DNA of 64,000 bases from Methanolobus zinderi. Its GTDB lineage: Archaea; Halobacteriota; Methanosarcinia; Methanosarcinales; Methanosarcinaceae. The stretch is from positions 1,426,001-1,490,000 of the forward strand of contig NZ_CP058215.1 in the NCBI RefSeq assembly GCF_013388255.1, written 5' to 3'. The notes beneath the pieces are model-generated. The model was not told the DNA's origin and searched no databases. It saw only the letters and a list, made by a program, of their open reading frames with translations. This document shows, piece after piece, positions 56,238-64,000 of the stretch; the first letter of the stretch is position 1, and each line of letters opens with the position of its first letter. The translations under genes and the position numbers were made by a program.

Positions 56238-56444
56238 TCAGTCATTGTATGCATCAAATATCTGCCATAGCCAGATGAGTGGAGCGGTTATGAATCCAAT
56301 TACAAGAAATGTAAGTAGCCCGCTAACAAAAAGACCTACCCATATACCAATTGCTTTGAATATCTGACCCTTTACGAGTTGACCCAACCCTGGTAAGAAA
56401 AATGACAACAACGCCGGAACTCCGTGTTTTTTATTATCGCTCAT
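56238..56444 (-). CDS. Small two-span membrane protein in the defence island
   Basis: 68 residues after GAGGAAACTTAC. N-terminal VPALLSFFLPGLGQLVKGQI is the motif of the DUF5683/TM2-like small membrane proteins, followed by two hydrophobic spans (AIGIWVGLFVSGLLTFLVIG and ITAPLIWLWQIFDAYND). Such proteins occur widely and often without known function. Placed between hsdR and hicA; whether it belongs to the defence set is open. Confidence 0.75.
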   Translation of the reverse strand: MSDNKKHGVPALLSFFLPGLGQLVKGQIFKAIGIWVGLFVSGLLTFLVIGFITAPLIWLWQIFDAYND

Positions 56445-56706
56445 GTAAGTTTCCTCAAATATGTAGAACAGACATTCTATATTTACAATAATATAAAAAG
56501 ACTTTTGCCTGATTTGTTTCTATGTTTAACTGTATAGGCAAAACCTAAAAACTGGTATGCTTATATCAAAAAATGGGGTACTCCGCAGCTGCTTCAAAGA
56601 CCTCCTATGGATACGGAATTTCTTCGAAGTCTTCTAAGGTATCTTCGTAACTACCAATCTGGTAGAAATTGGTAGTTATTGGTAATTCACAACTAAAAAT
56701 TAAGGA
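56445..56706. repeat. Gap with inverted repeat AACTACCAAT/ATTGGTAGTT
   Basis: AACTACCAAT (56649-56658), 9 bases, ATTGGTAGTT (56668-56677) and directly ATTGGTAATT (56678-56687). The same arms and spacing occur at 57556-57583. The rest of the gap holds no gene. Confidence 0.6.
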
Positions 56707-56937
56707 TCATTTCAGATTGTGAAGAAAATCATCCAGTGAGACATTTGCCTGTTTAAGAATACTGCTTAATGTACCTTTCTTGAGTGGATTATGCAAAGGC
56801 ACAGTTACAGTATCCTGACCACGCTGCAAAAAAACATGGCTCCCTTTTTGTCTGACAACCACAAAGCCAAGTTTTGTAAGAGACTTGATGGCCTTCTGCC
56901 CGGAAGTTACTGGTAATTCAGGCACTTGCAACATCAA
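56707..56937 (-). CDS. hicA: HicA-type mRNA interferase toxin
   Basis: 76 residues, full length. Double-stranded RNA-binding-like fold: GQKAIKSLTKLGFVVVRQKG, active His in GSHVFLQRG, then VPLHNPLKKGTLSSILKQAN. It cleaves mRNA on release from HicB. The antitoxin gene precedes it and overlaps it by 20 bases. The likely start is ATG at 56937 or 56934. Confidence 0.93.
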   Translation of the reverse strand: MMLQVPELPVTSGQKAIKSLTKLGFVVVRQKGSHVFLQRGQDTVTVPLHNPLKKGTLSSILKQANVSLDDFLHNLK

Positions 56938-57124
56938 CCTTTACGATCTCACCAAGAACTCTTGCCTGCTCTCCCGTTACCTCGAGCACAAGTTCAATGG
57001 CTTCCTTGATGTTCTCAAGAGCCTCTTCTTTTGTATCGCCCTCACTGATGGCTGCAGGGAGTTCAAGACAACGAGCAGTGTATCCTCCTTCCTCCGCAAC
57101 TTCAAGAACTATTGTGTACTGCAT
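56918..57124 (-). CDS. hicB: HicB-type antitoxin
   Basis: 68 residues, the short HicB form without a DNA-binding domain: YTIVLEVAEEGGYTARCLEL, PAAISEGDTKEEALENIKEA and IELVLE. It covers the HicA active site. Because the DNA-binding part is absent, autoregulation must use another protein or none. TATA-like CTTAATATATC about 25 bases before the ATG suggests a leaderless mRNA. Confidence 0.93.
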   Translation of the reverse strand: MQYTIVLEVAEEGGYTARCLELPAAISEGDTKEEALENIKEAIELVLEVTGEQARVLGEIVKVDVASA

Positions 57125-57210
57125 GATTATTCATCAGTTCTTATGATATATTAAGTTTGATTGGTACATGGCGGAGACGAAGTGCTGACAAAAAGTATCA
57201 GATAATTACT

Positions 57211-57562
57211 TTATCTGTTCACTCCCATGTACCTGTACAGGTAACTTCTACCCCTTTTGACCTGTTCGATATAATCAAGTTCTGCAAGATATTGCATGTC
57301 ATTCCTTGCTGTATCATAGGCAACATTATATTTTCCTTTGATCTCAGCAATCGAGAAGTACCTATCAGGTTCCTTGAGCAGGCTTTTGAGTATATCCGCC
57401 TGCCTGAGATTCAGATCCCTGGATCTTTCAATGATCTGCATGGTCTCATGCTGCTCCTGCTTCTTCAGAATTATGTGCTCCTCAAGGTCATCCAGTGCTT
57501 TTTCTATTGTCGAGAGGTTATAGTTTACGAAATAAGTAAGGTCGTTCCAAGATTTACTACCA
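57211..57562 (-). pseudogene. 3' remnant of a Fic-family gene
   Basis: A frame without start, reading SKSWNDLTYFVNYNLSTIEK, then ALDDLEEHIILKKQEQH, and a winged helix (RQADILKSLLKEPDRYFSIA, YNVAYDTARNDMQYLAEL) ending YLYRYMGVNR. This is the C-terminal linker and winged helix typical of Fic proteins that AMPylate targets. The Fic catalytic core (HPFxxGNGR) is missing: an in-frame stop TAA precedes the fragment inside an inverted repeat. An ATG at 57441 could still give a 76-aa winged-helix protein. Confidence 0.78.
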
Positions 57563-57583
57563 ATTTAGTGGAGATTGGTAATT
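57556..57583. repeat. Inverted repeat ACTACCAAT/ATTGGTAAT at the break of the Fic remnant
   Basis: ACTACCAAT (57556-57564), 9 bases, ATTGGTAATT (57574-57583), the same design as at 56649-56687. Confidence 0.6.
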
Positions 57584-57598
57584 AATAATAATCCGTTT

Positions 57599-58201
57599 TC
57601 ACTTGAAATCCTCAATAATGTCTATAATTTCAAAAACTGTTGTGCAGGGGTTGCTTTCGGTGCTGATAAGTTCTGTATCACTGTCCAGATGTATTTCAGC
57701 GATCTGTTTTGAATTGATCAATGCACGCCGGATTTTGGGGATAGTTCTTTCATAAAGAGTTGGATCGTTTTTCTGATAGTTGGAAATGAAGTTTTCTATC
57801 TTTCTTAAAAGAGTTTCTTTTTCAAAACGATTGGGAAAATAGCCAAAATGGCAAAGTATCCAGTATTCGAACGAAGGATTGGAGAATATGAGACCGATAT
57901 TATGTTTGCTTGCGGTATTAATTGCTTTTTGAAAATCATTATTCGTATTCGCATCTCTGTCAAAGATGCAGAATATGAGGTCATCAGCTCGAAAATCTCT
58001 CTTGTGATGTTCCATGAACTTTATTGTGTATTCCAGTAATCTGTTAACTGCTTTGTCACTTCTGGATGAATATATTTTAATGCTGAGTCTGGGGATTCTC
58101 TGGTTAATTCTCAGTTTTTCAAAATACAGTCTCTCGGTCTTCTCACCCTCACAGAATATCCACATATTACGTGTGGATTTTCTACCTTCTCTTCTAGCCA
58201 T
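57599..58201 (-). CDS. rloB: RloB-like (AbiLii-type) protein
   Basis: 200 residues after GAGGATATGAA. RloB domain: MWIFCEGEKTERLYFEKLR near the start with the Toprim-like Glu, DLIFCIFDRDANTNNDFQKA with the Asp cluster, and SNPSFEYWILCHFGYF. RloB occurs in type I restriction loci and, paired with an ATPase, forms the AbiL phage-abortive system. It follows the ATPase gene by 12 bases, and both stand between hsdS and hsdR. Confidence 0.92.
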   Translation of the reverse strand: MARREGRKSTRNMWIFCEGEKTERLYFEKLRINQRIPRLSIKIYSSRSDKAVNRLLEYTIKFMEHHKRDFRADDLIFCIFDRDANTNNDFQKAINTASKHNIGLIFSNPSFEYWILCHFGYFPNRFEKETLLRKIENFISNYQKNDPTLYERTIPKIRRALINSKQIAEIHLDSDTELISTESNPCTTVFEIIDIIEDFK

Positions 58202-58213
58202 TTCATATCCTCA

Positions 58214-59440
58214 TCAAAAGAAAGCTGTTTCGTCAATGAAAGGGAGTCCTCCAACTCTGCCTGTGAGGTAGGCTCTTTCAAAATCCGCATCCTGTCTTAT
58301 GTCGTATTCAAGAAGAGAATACAGTTCTGTGTTTCTGTTCGGTTCTTTTGAACAGAAATATATCTGGTCTTTGCGGAACAGTTCATTGTCCAGCAGGGAT
58401 GTGTTGTGAGTTGTGAAAATGAGCTGTGCGTTCTTTTCGTTCTTTTTGCTGTTGAAGAGTCTTACAAGAAATCTTGTAATGGAGGGATGCAGGCTCAGTT
58501 CTAACTCATCGATGAAGGCTACCTTTCCGTTTTCCAGAATATCGAAGATGGGGCCCAGGAGTGCAAGTGTCCGCCGGGTTCCTTCCGATTCCTCAGAAAG
58601 GTCCAGTCCGATAAGTTTGTTGTCTGCGGTTCTGTGGAGGAAACTTACAGAGAATTTCTCTTTTTCGTCTTTGTGGAAACTAAAAGGTTCTTCTTTAAGC
58701 AGAAACCCCTCATTAGCGACTTGTTCCTTTTCTATGATTATGTCCTCTATGCCACCGAAATCGGCTGCTTTGAGAATTTCCAGGACCTTCTCTTTAAGCT
58801 GCCTGTTATGAGACATCTGTGAGATGGTGTAGTCTGTCCATGCAGGATCATAGTTTATAACCAGATACTTGCTGAAAAATTCGTAGGCTTTTTTTGTTCC
58901 TTCAAATCCAAGTTGTGTTGCCCTTGATAGATAAAGAGTGTTGTCTATTGTCTGATCTTTGAGCTGTTCCTGTTGCTTTTTTTCTTTTGAGCCAAATTTG
59001 TATTTGCTGGTATTCGTCCTGCTGAACACAAGCCTTTCTCTTTTTTGCGGTCTGTGATACAGATATTCGTCTATCACTTTGCTGTCGGTACATGAGAACC
59101 CATAGCGATAACGCACATTCTCATGTATGAAGCGTATCTCGAAGATGCTTGCCTTTTTTCCGCCCTTTTCACCGAATTTAAAAGGCACAACCGGAATCCG
59201 CGAGTCAATATTGAACTTGTGTGAATTCAAAACCATGTTTCGCATGAAATGAATCCCTTTAATGATATTGGATTTCCCCGAAGCGTTAGCCCCGTAAATG
59301 ACAGCTGACCGGAGCAAATTCTCCCTGCCGGAAATAGCTATCATGTTCTCTGACAACTTTTTGCCCGGCCCGGAGTCCAGACTCAATATAACTTCGTCCC
59401 CGATGGACAAAAAATTGGAAATCTTAACGTCGATTAGCAT
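58214..59440 (-). CDS. rloA: RloA-like (AbiLi-type) AAA ATPase
   Basis: About 408 residues from ATG at 59440 (MLIDVKISNFLSIGDEVILS); residues of the longer frame before this do not look coding. SMC/RecF-like ATPase: Walker A VIYGANASGKSNIIKG near residue 50, signature region LSEESEGTRRTLALLGPIFD, Walker B VAFIDELELSLHPS and the switch IFTTHNTSLLD. OLD-like ATPases of this kind sense phage infection. Pair with RloB directly downstream. Confidence 0.92.
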   Translation of the reverse strand: MLIDVKISNFLSIGDEVILSLDSGPGKKLSENMIAISGRENLLRSAVIYGANASGKSNIIKGIHFMRNMVLNSHKFNIDSRIPVVPFKFGEKGGKKASIFEIRFIHENVRYRYGFSCTDSKVIDEYLYHRPQKRERLVFSRTNTSKYKFGSKEKKQQEQLKDQTIDNTLYLSRATQLGFEGTKKAYEFFSKYLVINYDPAWTDYTISQMSHNRQLKEKVLEILKAADFGGIEDIIIEKEQVANEGFLLKEEPFSFHKDEKEKFSVSFLHRTADNKLIGLDLSEESEGTRRTLALLGPIFDILENGKVAFIDELELSLHPSITRFLVRLFNSKKNEKNAQLIFTTHNTSLLDNELFRKDQIYFCSKEPNRNTELYSLLEYDIRQDADFERAYLTGRVGGLPFIDETAFF

Positions 59441-59584
59441 GATATTAAATAAAACGTTAGATTTGATAAACTTATCGTTGATTTTTGCAGAAATAATGCA
59501 AATTTCGGAATTAAAGTTATTGAATTGATCATTTACCCGCAGATACACCCCATAAAGATAAAATATGAATATTGTTTTGTAATC

Positions 59585-60841
59585 TCATTGTTTTACCCTT
59601 ATTTTTCCAGACATGAGTTTTGGGAGGAGAGAGTCTCTAAATTGAGAAAGAGTATCTGCTTGTTCAAGATTATAGTGAATCTGGTTAACAATTGGTTCAG
59701 CTATTTGATCAAATCTCCTAATCAAATCTATAGGAGGACATGTAACCTTTAAGTTTCCGAGCAATTTGGTTGTAAGACTGCCTCTTGAACTATGGGAATC
59801 AGAAATTCGACGCATTTCATCATAACGCCTAGCTAGATTAAAGAACAAGTAAAAGTCTGAGATTAGTTTAGTATCAGCAGCTAAAGATACAACTGATTGA
59901 TTGACATACGTGTCTAATAACAATAACGATGTTTGCCCGCGGGTGTGACCTTGACCAGCACTTGCAATTACAGTACTTCCGGATCTTGCTAATCGCGTAC
60001 TTGAGTTTTCTACTCCAATTTTTGAAATTGATTTTTCTGTGTTGATAATAAAACGATTGCGAGTTTCACCTGAAGATAGCCAGGGAATATCTCCATCCCA
60101 ATATTCAGGTACCTTAGTACGAGGAGTTCCACCACTCATTATGTATTCACATAAATCCGACAATATTTTTACTTCCCACCCCGCCGGAATCTCCCCCAAC
60201 TCAGAATCAACCATCTCACCACCACTTGACCTGTAAGGCTGCCCGTTCTCATCAGGAAACTCAAAGTCGATGAACCAGTGTTTGAAGATGGCCTGTGCCA
60301 TCTGTTCGAGGATGGTGTTCATCTGGCGGTTGAGTTCGATTTTGTCGTCTAAATCTTCCAAGAATTTAGAAATTTTTTTCTGGATGATCAAAGGAGGCAA
60401 TTTAAATGTAAAGTCTCGCATCAATTTCAGTGATACATTTTTTATGGTTGTGCCTGTAGCTAATGAAGTTATGTAGTTCTGAAAATAATCACTCATTAAA
60501 ACATACTTAATATATTGCTTATCAATTTCATCGATGACATTGAAATAACAAGCACTCTTGCCCAAAAATACTTTTTCTCCTTTATATAATGCAATATTAC
60601 CTAAAGTACCATTTATAGAAACTAAGATTGTCCGTTCATTTAGGTTTTTTTTGTGCTTCAAATATTCTTCTTTAGAAGCTCTTTTTGTTTTATCGTTGAT
60701 TACAATTGTACCGTTACTTAGGTTATTTCCATTTATAAAGTAATACTCCCCATTCTCATCATATTTGGGAGTACCATGAAGTCCATCTCCTAAGACGGAT
60801 GTTATATCTTCAAGCCTTACTTCTTCCCATTCACAACTCAT
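59585..60841 (-). CDS. hsdS: Type I restriction specificity subunit
   Basis: 418 residues from M3 (ATG at 60841). Two target recognition domains: about 5-145 ([20 protein letters not shown]) and about 215-370 ([40 protein letters not shown]). Between and after them lie the conserved helices ([20 protein letters not shown] and [20 protein letters not shown]). It determines the bipartite DNA target. It overlaps the end of hsdM. Complete in frame. Confidence 0.94.
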   Translation of the reverse strand: MSCEWEEVRLEDITSVLGDGLHGTPKYDENGEYYFINGNNLSNGTIVINDKTKRASKEEYLKHKKNLNERTILVSINGTLGNIALYKGEKVFLGKSACYFNVIDEIDKQYIKYVLMSDYFQNYITSLATGTTIKNVSLKLMRDFTFKLPPLIIQKKISKFLEDLDDKIELNRQMNTILEQMAQAIFKHWFIDFEFPDENGQPYRSSGGEMVDSELGEIPAGWEVKILSDLCEYIMSGGTPRTKVPEYWDGDIPWLSSGETRNRFIINTEKSISKIGVENSSTRLARSGSTVIASAGQGHTRGQTSLLLLDTYVNQSVVSLAADTKLISDFYLFFNLARRYDEMRRISDSHSSRGSLTTKLLGNLKVTCPPIDLIRRFDQIAEPIVNQIHYNLEQADTLSQFRDSLLPKLMSGKIRVKQ

Positions 60842-62366
60842 ACCCAATCCCCTTCAGATTCTCCCTTATTTTCTCCTCAAGCTCCCTCGACCTCTCGAAC
60901 TGCTCCGACAACTGCGAGGTCAGCCTTTCCATCTTCTCTTCGAAGGGTTCGTCGTCCTCTTCCTCTTCGGCAAAACCTACGTACCTGCCGGGGGTCAGGA
61001 TGTGGTCATGCTTGCGGACGTCCTCAAGGGTTGCTGACTTGCAGAATCCCGGCACGTCCTCGTACTCTCCGCCTTCACCGCGCCAGGCATGATAGGTGTC
61101 GGCAATCTTTTTGATCTCCTCCTCTGTCAGTTCGCGGTGGGTGCGATCGCGGAGGATGCCCATATCGCGTGCGTCAATGAACAGCATCTCACCTCTGCGG
61201 TCACGGAACTTGTTGTTCTGCTTGTCCCGTGAGATGAACCAGAGGCATGCGGGAATGCCGGTGTTGTAGAACAACTGGCCAGGGAGGGCTATCATGCAGT
61301 CCACAAGGTCGGCTTCCACGATATTCTTCCTGATCTGGCCTTCGCCGGAAGTGTTGGAGGACATAGAGCCGTTGGCCAGGACAAATCCCGCAATGCCTGT
61401 TGGTGAGAGATGGGAGATGTAGTGCTGCACCCATGCGAAATTGGCATTGCCCTTTGGCGGAACTCCGTAGGTCCATCTGCCGTCATCCTTTAGCTGCTCG
61501 CCCTTCCAGTCGGAATCGTTGAACGGGGGATTTGAGAGTATAAAATCCGCCTTCAGGTCCTTGTGCTGATCGTTGTGGAAAGTATCGCCCCATTTTATAT
61601 TGCTGTCAATTCCACGGATGGCTAGGTTCATCTGGCAGAGCCTCCAGGTGGTCTGGTTGGATTCCTGGCCGTAAACAAATATGTCACCAACCCTTCCTCC
61701 GTGTGCCTCCACAAACTTCTCACTCTGCACGAACATTCCGCCGGAACCGCAGCATGGATCGTATACACGGCCGTGGTATGGTTCGATCATCTCCACAAGC
61801 ACCCTGACAATACTCTGTGGTGTGTAGAACTGTCCGCCACGTTTTCCTTCCGCATCGGCGAACATGCCAAGGAAATACTCGTACACTCTGCCAAGAATGT
61901 CCTTGCTCTTACTCTCCTTATCTCCGAGTCCTATGGTTCCAACAAGGTCAATAAGCTCTCCAAGGCGCTGCTTGTCAAGTCCCTCACGTGCATAGTTTTT
62001 CGGCAATACGCCCTTAAGTGTCTGATTATCCCTTTCGATGGCTGTCATGGCATCATCAACAAGCTTGCCAATGGTGGGGCGCTTGGCGTTCTTCTCAATG
62101 TATTCCCAGCGGGCTTCAGGTGGCACCCAGAAGATATTCTCTGCAAGATACTCATCCGGGTCCTCGGAATCGGAATACTCATCCTCTAGCAGTTCATTGA
62201 ACTTCTCTTCAAAAGCATCGGAAATATATTTCAGAAAAATAAGACCCAGAACCACATGTTTGTACTCGGCGGCATCCATATTGTTTCTGAGCTTATCAGC
62301 CGCCTGCCACATCTTTTCTTCAAAACCAAGGTTCGCACCATTAGAAGCTTTTTTATCCTTAGCCAT
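60831..62366 (-). CDS. hsdM: Type I restriction-modification DNA methyltransferase subunit
   Basis: 511 residues from ATG at 62366 ([20 protein letters not shown]). A further 19 residues up to 62423 are possible. Helical N-terminal domain ([20 protein letters not shown]), SAM motif [12 protein letters not shown], catalytic NPPF ([13 protein letters not shown]), and the C-terminal coiled coil that holds HsdS. Adenine-N6 methylation is expected. First gene of the island transcript on the minus strand. Confidence 0.95.
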   Translation of the reverse strand: MAKDKKASNGANLGFEEKMWQAADKLRNNMDAAEYKHVVLGLIFLKYISDAFEEKFNELLEDEYSDSEDPDEYLAENIFWVPPEARWEYIEKNAKRPTIGKLVDDAMTAIERDNQTLKGVLPKNYAREGLDKQRLGELIDLVGTIGLGDKESKSKDILGRVYEYFLGMFADAEGKRGGQFYTPQSIVRVLVEMIEPYHGRVYDPCCGSGGMFVQSEKFVEAHGGRVGDIFVYGQESNQTTWRLCQMNLAIRGIDSNIKWGDTFHNDQHKDLKADFILSNPPFNDSDWKGEQLKDDGRWTYGVPPKGNANFAWVQHYISHLSPTGIAGFVLANGSMSSNTSGEGQIRKNIVEADLVDCMIALPGQLFYNTGIPACLWFISRDKQNNKFRDRRGEMLFIDARDMGILRDRTHRELTEEEIKKIADTYHAWRGEGGEYEDVPGFCKSATLEDVRKHDHILTPGRYVGFAEEEEDDEPFEEKMERLTSQLSEQFERSRELEEKIRENLKGIGYEL

Positions 62367-62423
62367 CGTATCAACTACCCTTAACAGTGGTTTAAACAAG
62401 AAAAAACTTTCTTCCATTATCAT

Positions 62424-62974
62424 AATATCCTGAGATATGTCTGCTGGCAGACCGGATTACAACATACGTAAAAAATAATTGTTCGTAAGTCAGCGATTGA
62501 ATTTACAAAGCCATTGGAATATACAACAGCCCCTGTAATTCAGCAGGGTTTAGGTTAAATAAAAATATGCTCTACTAGCTATTGCGGGTTAGGGAAAAGC
62601 CGCGGGTTAGCAACCATATATCCGGAATATCGGGGAATGTCCGGATTTGCAACGAGAGGCACCAGAAGCGTGGTGGTTTATCGGTGCCTCATCTTACCTT
62701 ATTATTGATTATTATTGTGCTTTAGATGTGAATCCAGTTACTAGGTCCCAATTCCTGATACCAATTCCATTGCACTCATGAACCAGACTTCTTAATGTAA
62801 TCCCAGTACAAAAGTGTTCCGATTTTAATTTTTAATACTAAATTTTATTCAGTATCTCTGATATAACTTGTTATCTCAGACCCATGACTCTGAAAGATTT
62901 ACATATCCTTCCCGACAAAGGATACATAAAAAGTATATCTTACCAAATGTAAATTAATACAGAGATGGGAGTAC
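62424..62974. other. Long intergenic region with hairpins
   Basis: 550 bases with no gene. Three features stand out: direct repeat GCGGGTTAG twice at about 62584 and 62602; TCCGGA twice around 62620-62645; and a perfect 8-bp stem GAGGCACC/GGTGCCTC at 62656-62690 with a 19-base loop. These are unlike the AT-rich surroundings and may belong to a small RNA or the scar of an integrated element at the edge of the defence island. Promoter-like AT-rich sequence for the following gene lies near 62930. Confidence 0.4.
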
Positions 62975-63805
62975 ATGAGTAAAATCAAAGATCTGGCTAC
63001 GCAGACGTTTAAACGCTGGAGTGACTATGACGGCATAACCGACAGTGCAGCTCTTGCATTTATCTTCTTAATGAGTCTGCCTGCTCTTCTGTTATTTACC
63101 ATATCACTTGGAAGCATATTTGTAAAAGATGTGACACTGCAGCAAAGAATCATCAGCTATGCTTCAAATATTGCGGACCAGACCACCCTGAACTTGCTGA
63201 ATTCCCTGTTTCAGCAAATTCCGGACACAAATACGTTAACTATGGGCTTGATCATCAGTATTCTGCTTTTTCTCTGGACAGCCGGGAACCTCTTCAGGCA
63301 GCTTCAAAAAACAATTAACGGAATGTGGGATGTAGGATATCAGCCAGGTGCGTGGTATGAAGAATCCCTGAGAAAAAGGTTCTCAGCCATGCTTGCAGTA
63401 TTTGTTTTTGTGCTGCTCCTTGTGGCATCTACATTTCTGGAAGTGATCCTCCTGAACATATCCCAGAGCTTCCAGAATATACTCCCCTTGCCTCTTAACG
63501 TGATACAATACAGCACCTCGGTCATCAACCTGATAATACTGCTATTGCTGTTCATTTACCTTTACAGGGTCCTTCCGGAAACAAAGCTGGATATGAAGTA
63601 CGTCCTTACAGGATCCTTCCTTACGGTATTGTTTATCCTGATAGGAAAATATGCTTTCAGTCTCTATCTTCTGTTCGGAAATCCAAGAAGCGCCTACGGG
63701 AGCATCGGCTCCCTGATAGCAATGTTCCTGTGGATATACATCTCCGCGATCATAATTACCGTTATGGCCGAATTTACCAAGGTCTATGCTGATTATGACA
63801 GTTAA
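62975..63805 (+). CDS. YihY/BrkB-family membrane protein
   Basis: 276 residues, six membrane spans. N-terminal KRWSDYDGITDSAALAFIFL, then LMGLI-like span (TMGLIISILLFLWTAGNLFR), GMWDVGYQPGAWYEESLRKR and the last helices ASAYGSIGSLIAMFLWIYI-like. The family is often labelled ribonuclease BN by error; its true role, perhaps transport or export, is not known. GATGGGAG precedes the ATG region. Confidence 0.88.
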   Translation: MSKIKDLATQTFKRWSDYDGITDSAALAFIFLMSLPALLLFTISLGSIFVKDVTLQQRIISYASNIADQTTLNLLNSLFQQIPDTNTLTMGLIISILLFLWTAGNLFRQLQKTINGMWDVGYQPGAWYEESLRKRFSAMLAVFVFVLLLVASTFLEVILLNISQSFQNILPLPLNVIQYSTSVINLIILLLLFIYLYRVLPETKLDMKYVLTGSFLTVLFILIGKYAFSLYLLFGNPRSAYGSIGSLIAMFLWIYISAIIITVMAEFTKVYADYDS

Positions 63806-63837
63806 GAATATGGCTGGAGCTGACAGCGGATCTGCAA

Positions 63838-63849
63838 AGCATATTTAAA
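63838..63849 (+). promoter_or_regulatory. TATA-like element of the last gene
   Basis: GCATATTTAAAG about 25 bases before a likely start near 63872, followed by the strong GGGGG ribosome binding site of the next gene. Confidence 0.45.
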
Positions 63850-63903
63850 GCACCGTCGACTAAATATTGAACGTTAAGACATTCAAGTATCAGGGGGTTC
63901 AAA

Positions 63904-64000
63904 ATGTCTGAAGAAACCAGAAAGAAAATATCCAGCTACCTTTCAAGCCACGACTGGCTTAATCTTGGAACAGTTGATGAAGATGGCAAACCCATGGTCC
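63904..64000 (+). CDS. Pyridoxamine 5'-phosphate oxidase-like protein (5' part only)
   Basis: Only 32 codons are inside the window: ATG at 63904 after GGGGGTTCAAA, reading KISSYLSSHDWLNLGTVDED then GKPMV. The pattern WLNLGT.DEDGKP is typical for the flavin-binding split barrel of PNPOx-like proteins. The rest of the gene lies outside. Confidence 0.65.
   Translation, partial: MSEETRKKISSYLSSHDWLNLGTVDEDGKPMV

Noticed and set aside
57211-57441. Intact 76-aa winged-helix regulator
   Set aside because: The frame continues upstream into clear Fic-protein linker sequence without a start, so a remnant is the better call, although expression of the short form is not excluded.
62975-63805. Ribonuclease BN
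   Set aside because: The protein is a six-span YihY/BrkB membrane protein; the RNase BN name is an old misassignment for this family.
1-64000. CRISPR arrays, rRNA, tRNA, insertion sequences, prophage
   Set aside because: No regularly spaced repeats, conserved rRNA blocks, cloverleaf patterns, transposase or phage structural genes were found in reading the window.

Overview
The window comes from a methylotrophic methanogenic archaeon of the Methanosarcinaceae (Methanolobus/Methanococcoides-like is my inference). The grounds are a methanol:corrinoid methyltransferase operon (mtaCB), archaeal translation and RNA-handling proteins (aIF1A, a TRAM-domain protein), an archaeal pilin, a COG4742-type regulator, PAS-rich sensors, an archaeal 2-oxoacid:ferredoxin oxidoreductase, GGTG/GGAGG ribosome binding sites and TATA-type promoters. 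No tRNA, rRNA, CRISPR array, complete insertion sequence or prophage was seen.

Layout. 1-7 kb: truncated PAS/GAF sensor, TRAM protein, aIF1A with an apparent CTG start, DEAD-box helicase, Rieske protein, pilin, RHH/RelE toxin-antitoxin pair with a palindromic operator, and the 3' remnant of a methyltransferase gene. 7-15 kb: membrane Lon-like protease, then a minus-strand methanol locus: orphan corrinoid protein, 933-aa PAS/GAF protein without a kinase, mtaC, mtaB. The leader of mtaC and the gap after the orphan mtaC share an identical 22-nt sequence set in different inverted repeats. 15-29 kb: Rsm22-like methyltransferase, envelope proteins, an APC permease, COG4742 regulator, a single-cysteine AhpD-like protein, tandem cysteine-rich paralogues, and a gene set of copper ATPase, 57-aa membrane protein and monoheme cytochrome c. 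29-45 kb: HIT, YjbQ, subtilase, lysA, Hsp20-like protein, sirtuin with a spaced TCGGACAA array upstream, lipoproteins, hydantoinase-like protein, an XRE-cupin/thioesterase/acyl-CoA synthetase operon, a surface DUF2341 protein and NudC.

45-51 kb: an XRE-cupin regulator, an acyl-CoA synthetase carrying a perfect in-frame 84-bp tandem duplication, and a three-gene 2-oxoacid:ferredoxin oxidoreductase; a terminator-like hairpin lies between the synthetase and oxidoreductase genes. Together they could interconvert organic acids, acyl-CoAs and 2-oxoacids. 51-53 kb: DUF92 membrane protein and a JAMM protein.

53-62.4 kb is a defence island on the minus strand: hsdM, hsdS, a RloA/RloB (AbiL-like) pair, a Fic-family 3' remnant, hicBA, a small membrane protein and hsdR. 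Short inverted repeats of one design bracket the Fic remnant/hicAB block. The window ends with a YihY/BrkB membrane protein and the start of a flavin/PNPOx-type gene.

The strongest candidates for something undescribed are the mtaC2-PAS/GAF-mtaCB arrangement with its shared 22-nt element, the copper ATPase/monoheme cytochrome set, and the composite defence island. Coordinates rest on manual reading; family names come from recognised motifs, not database searches.
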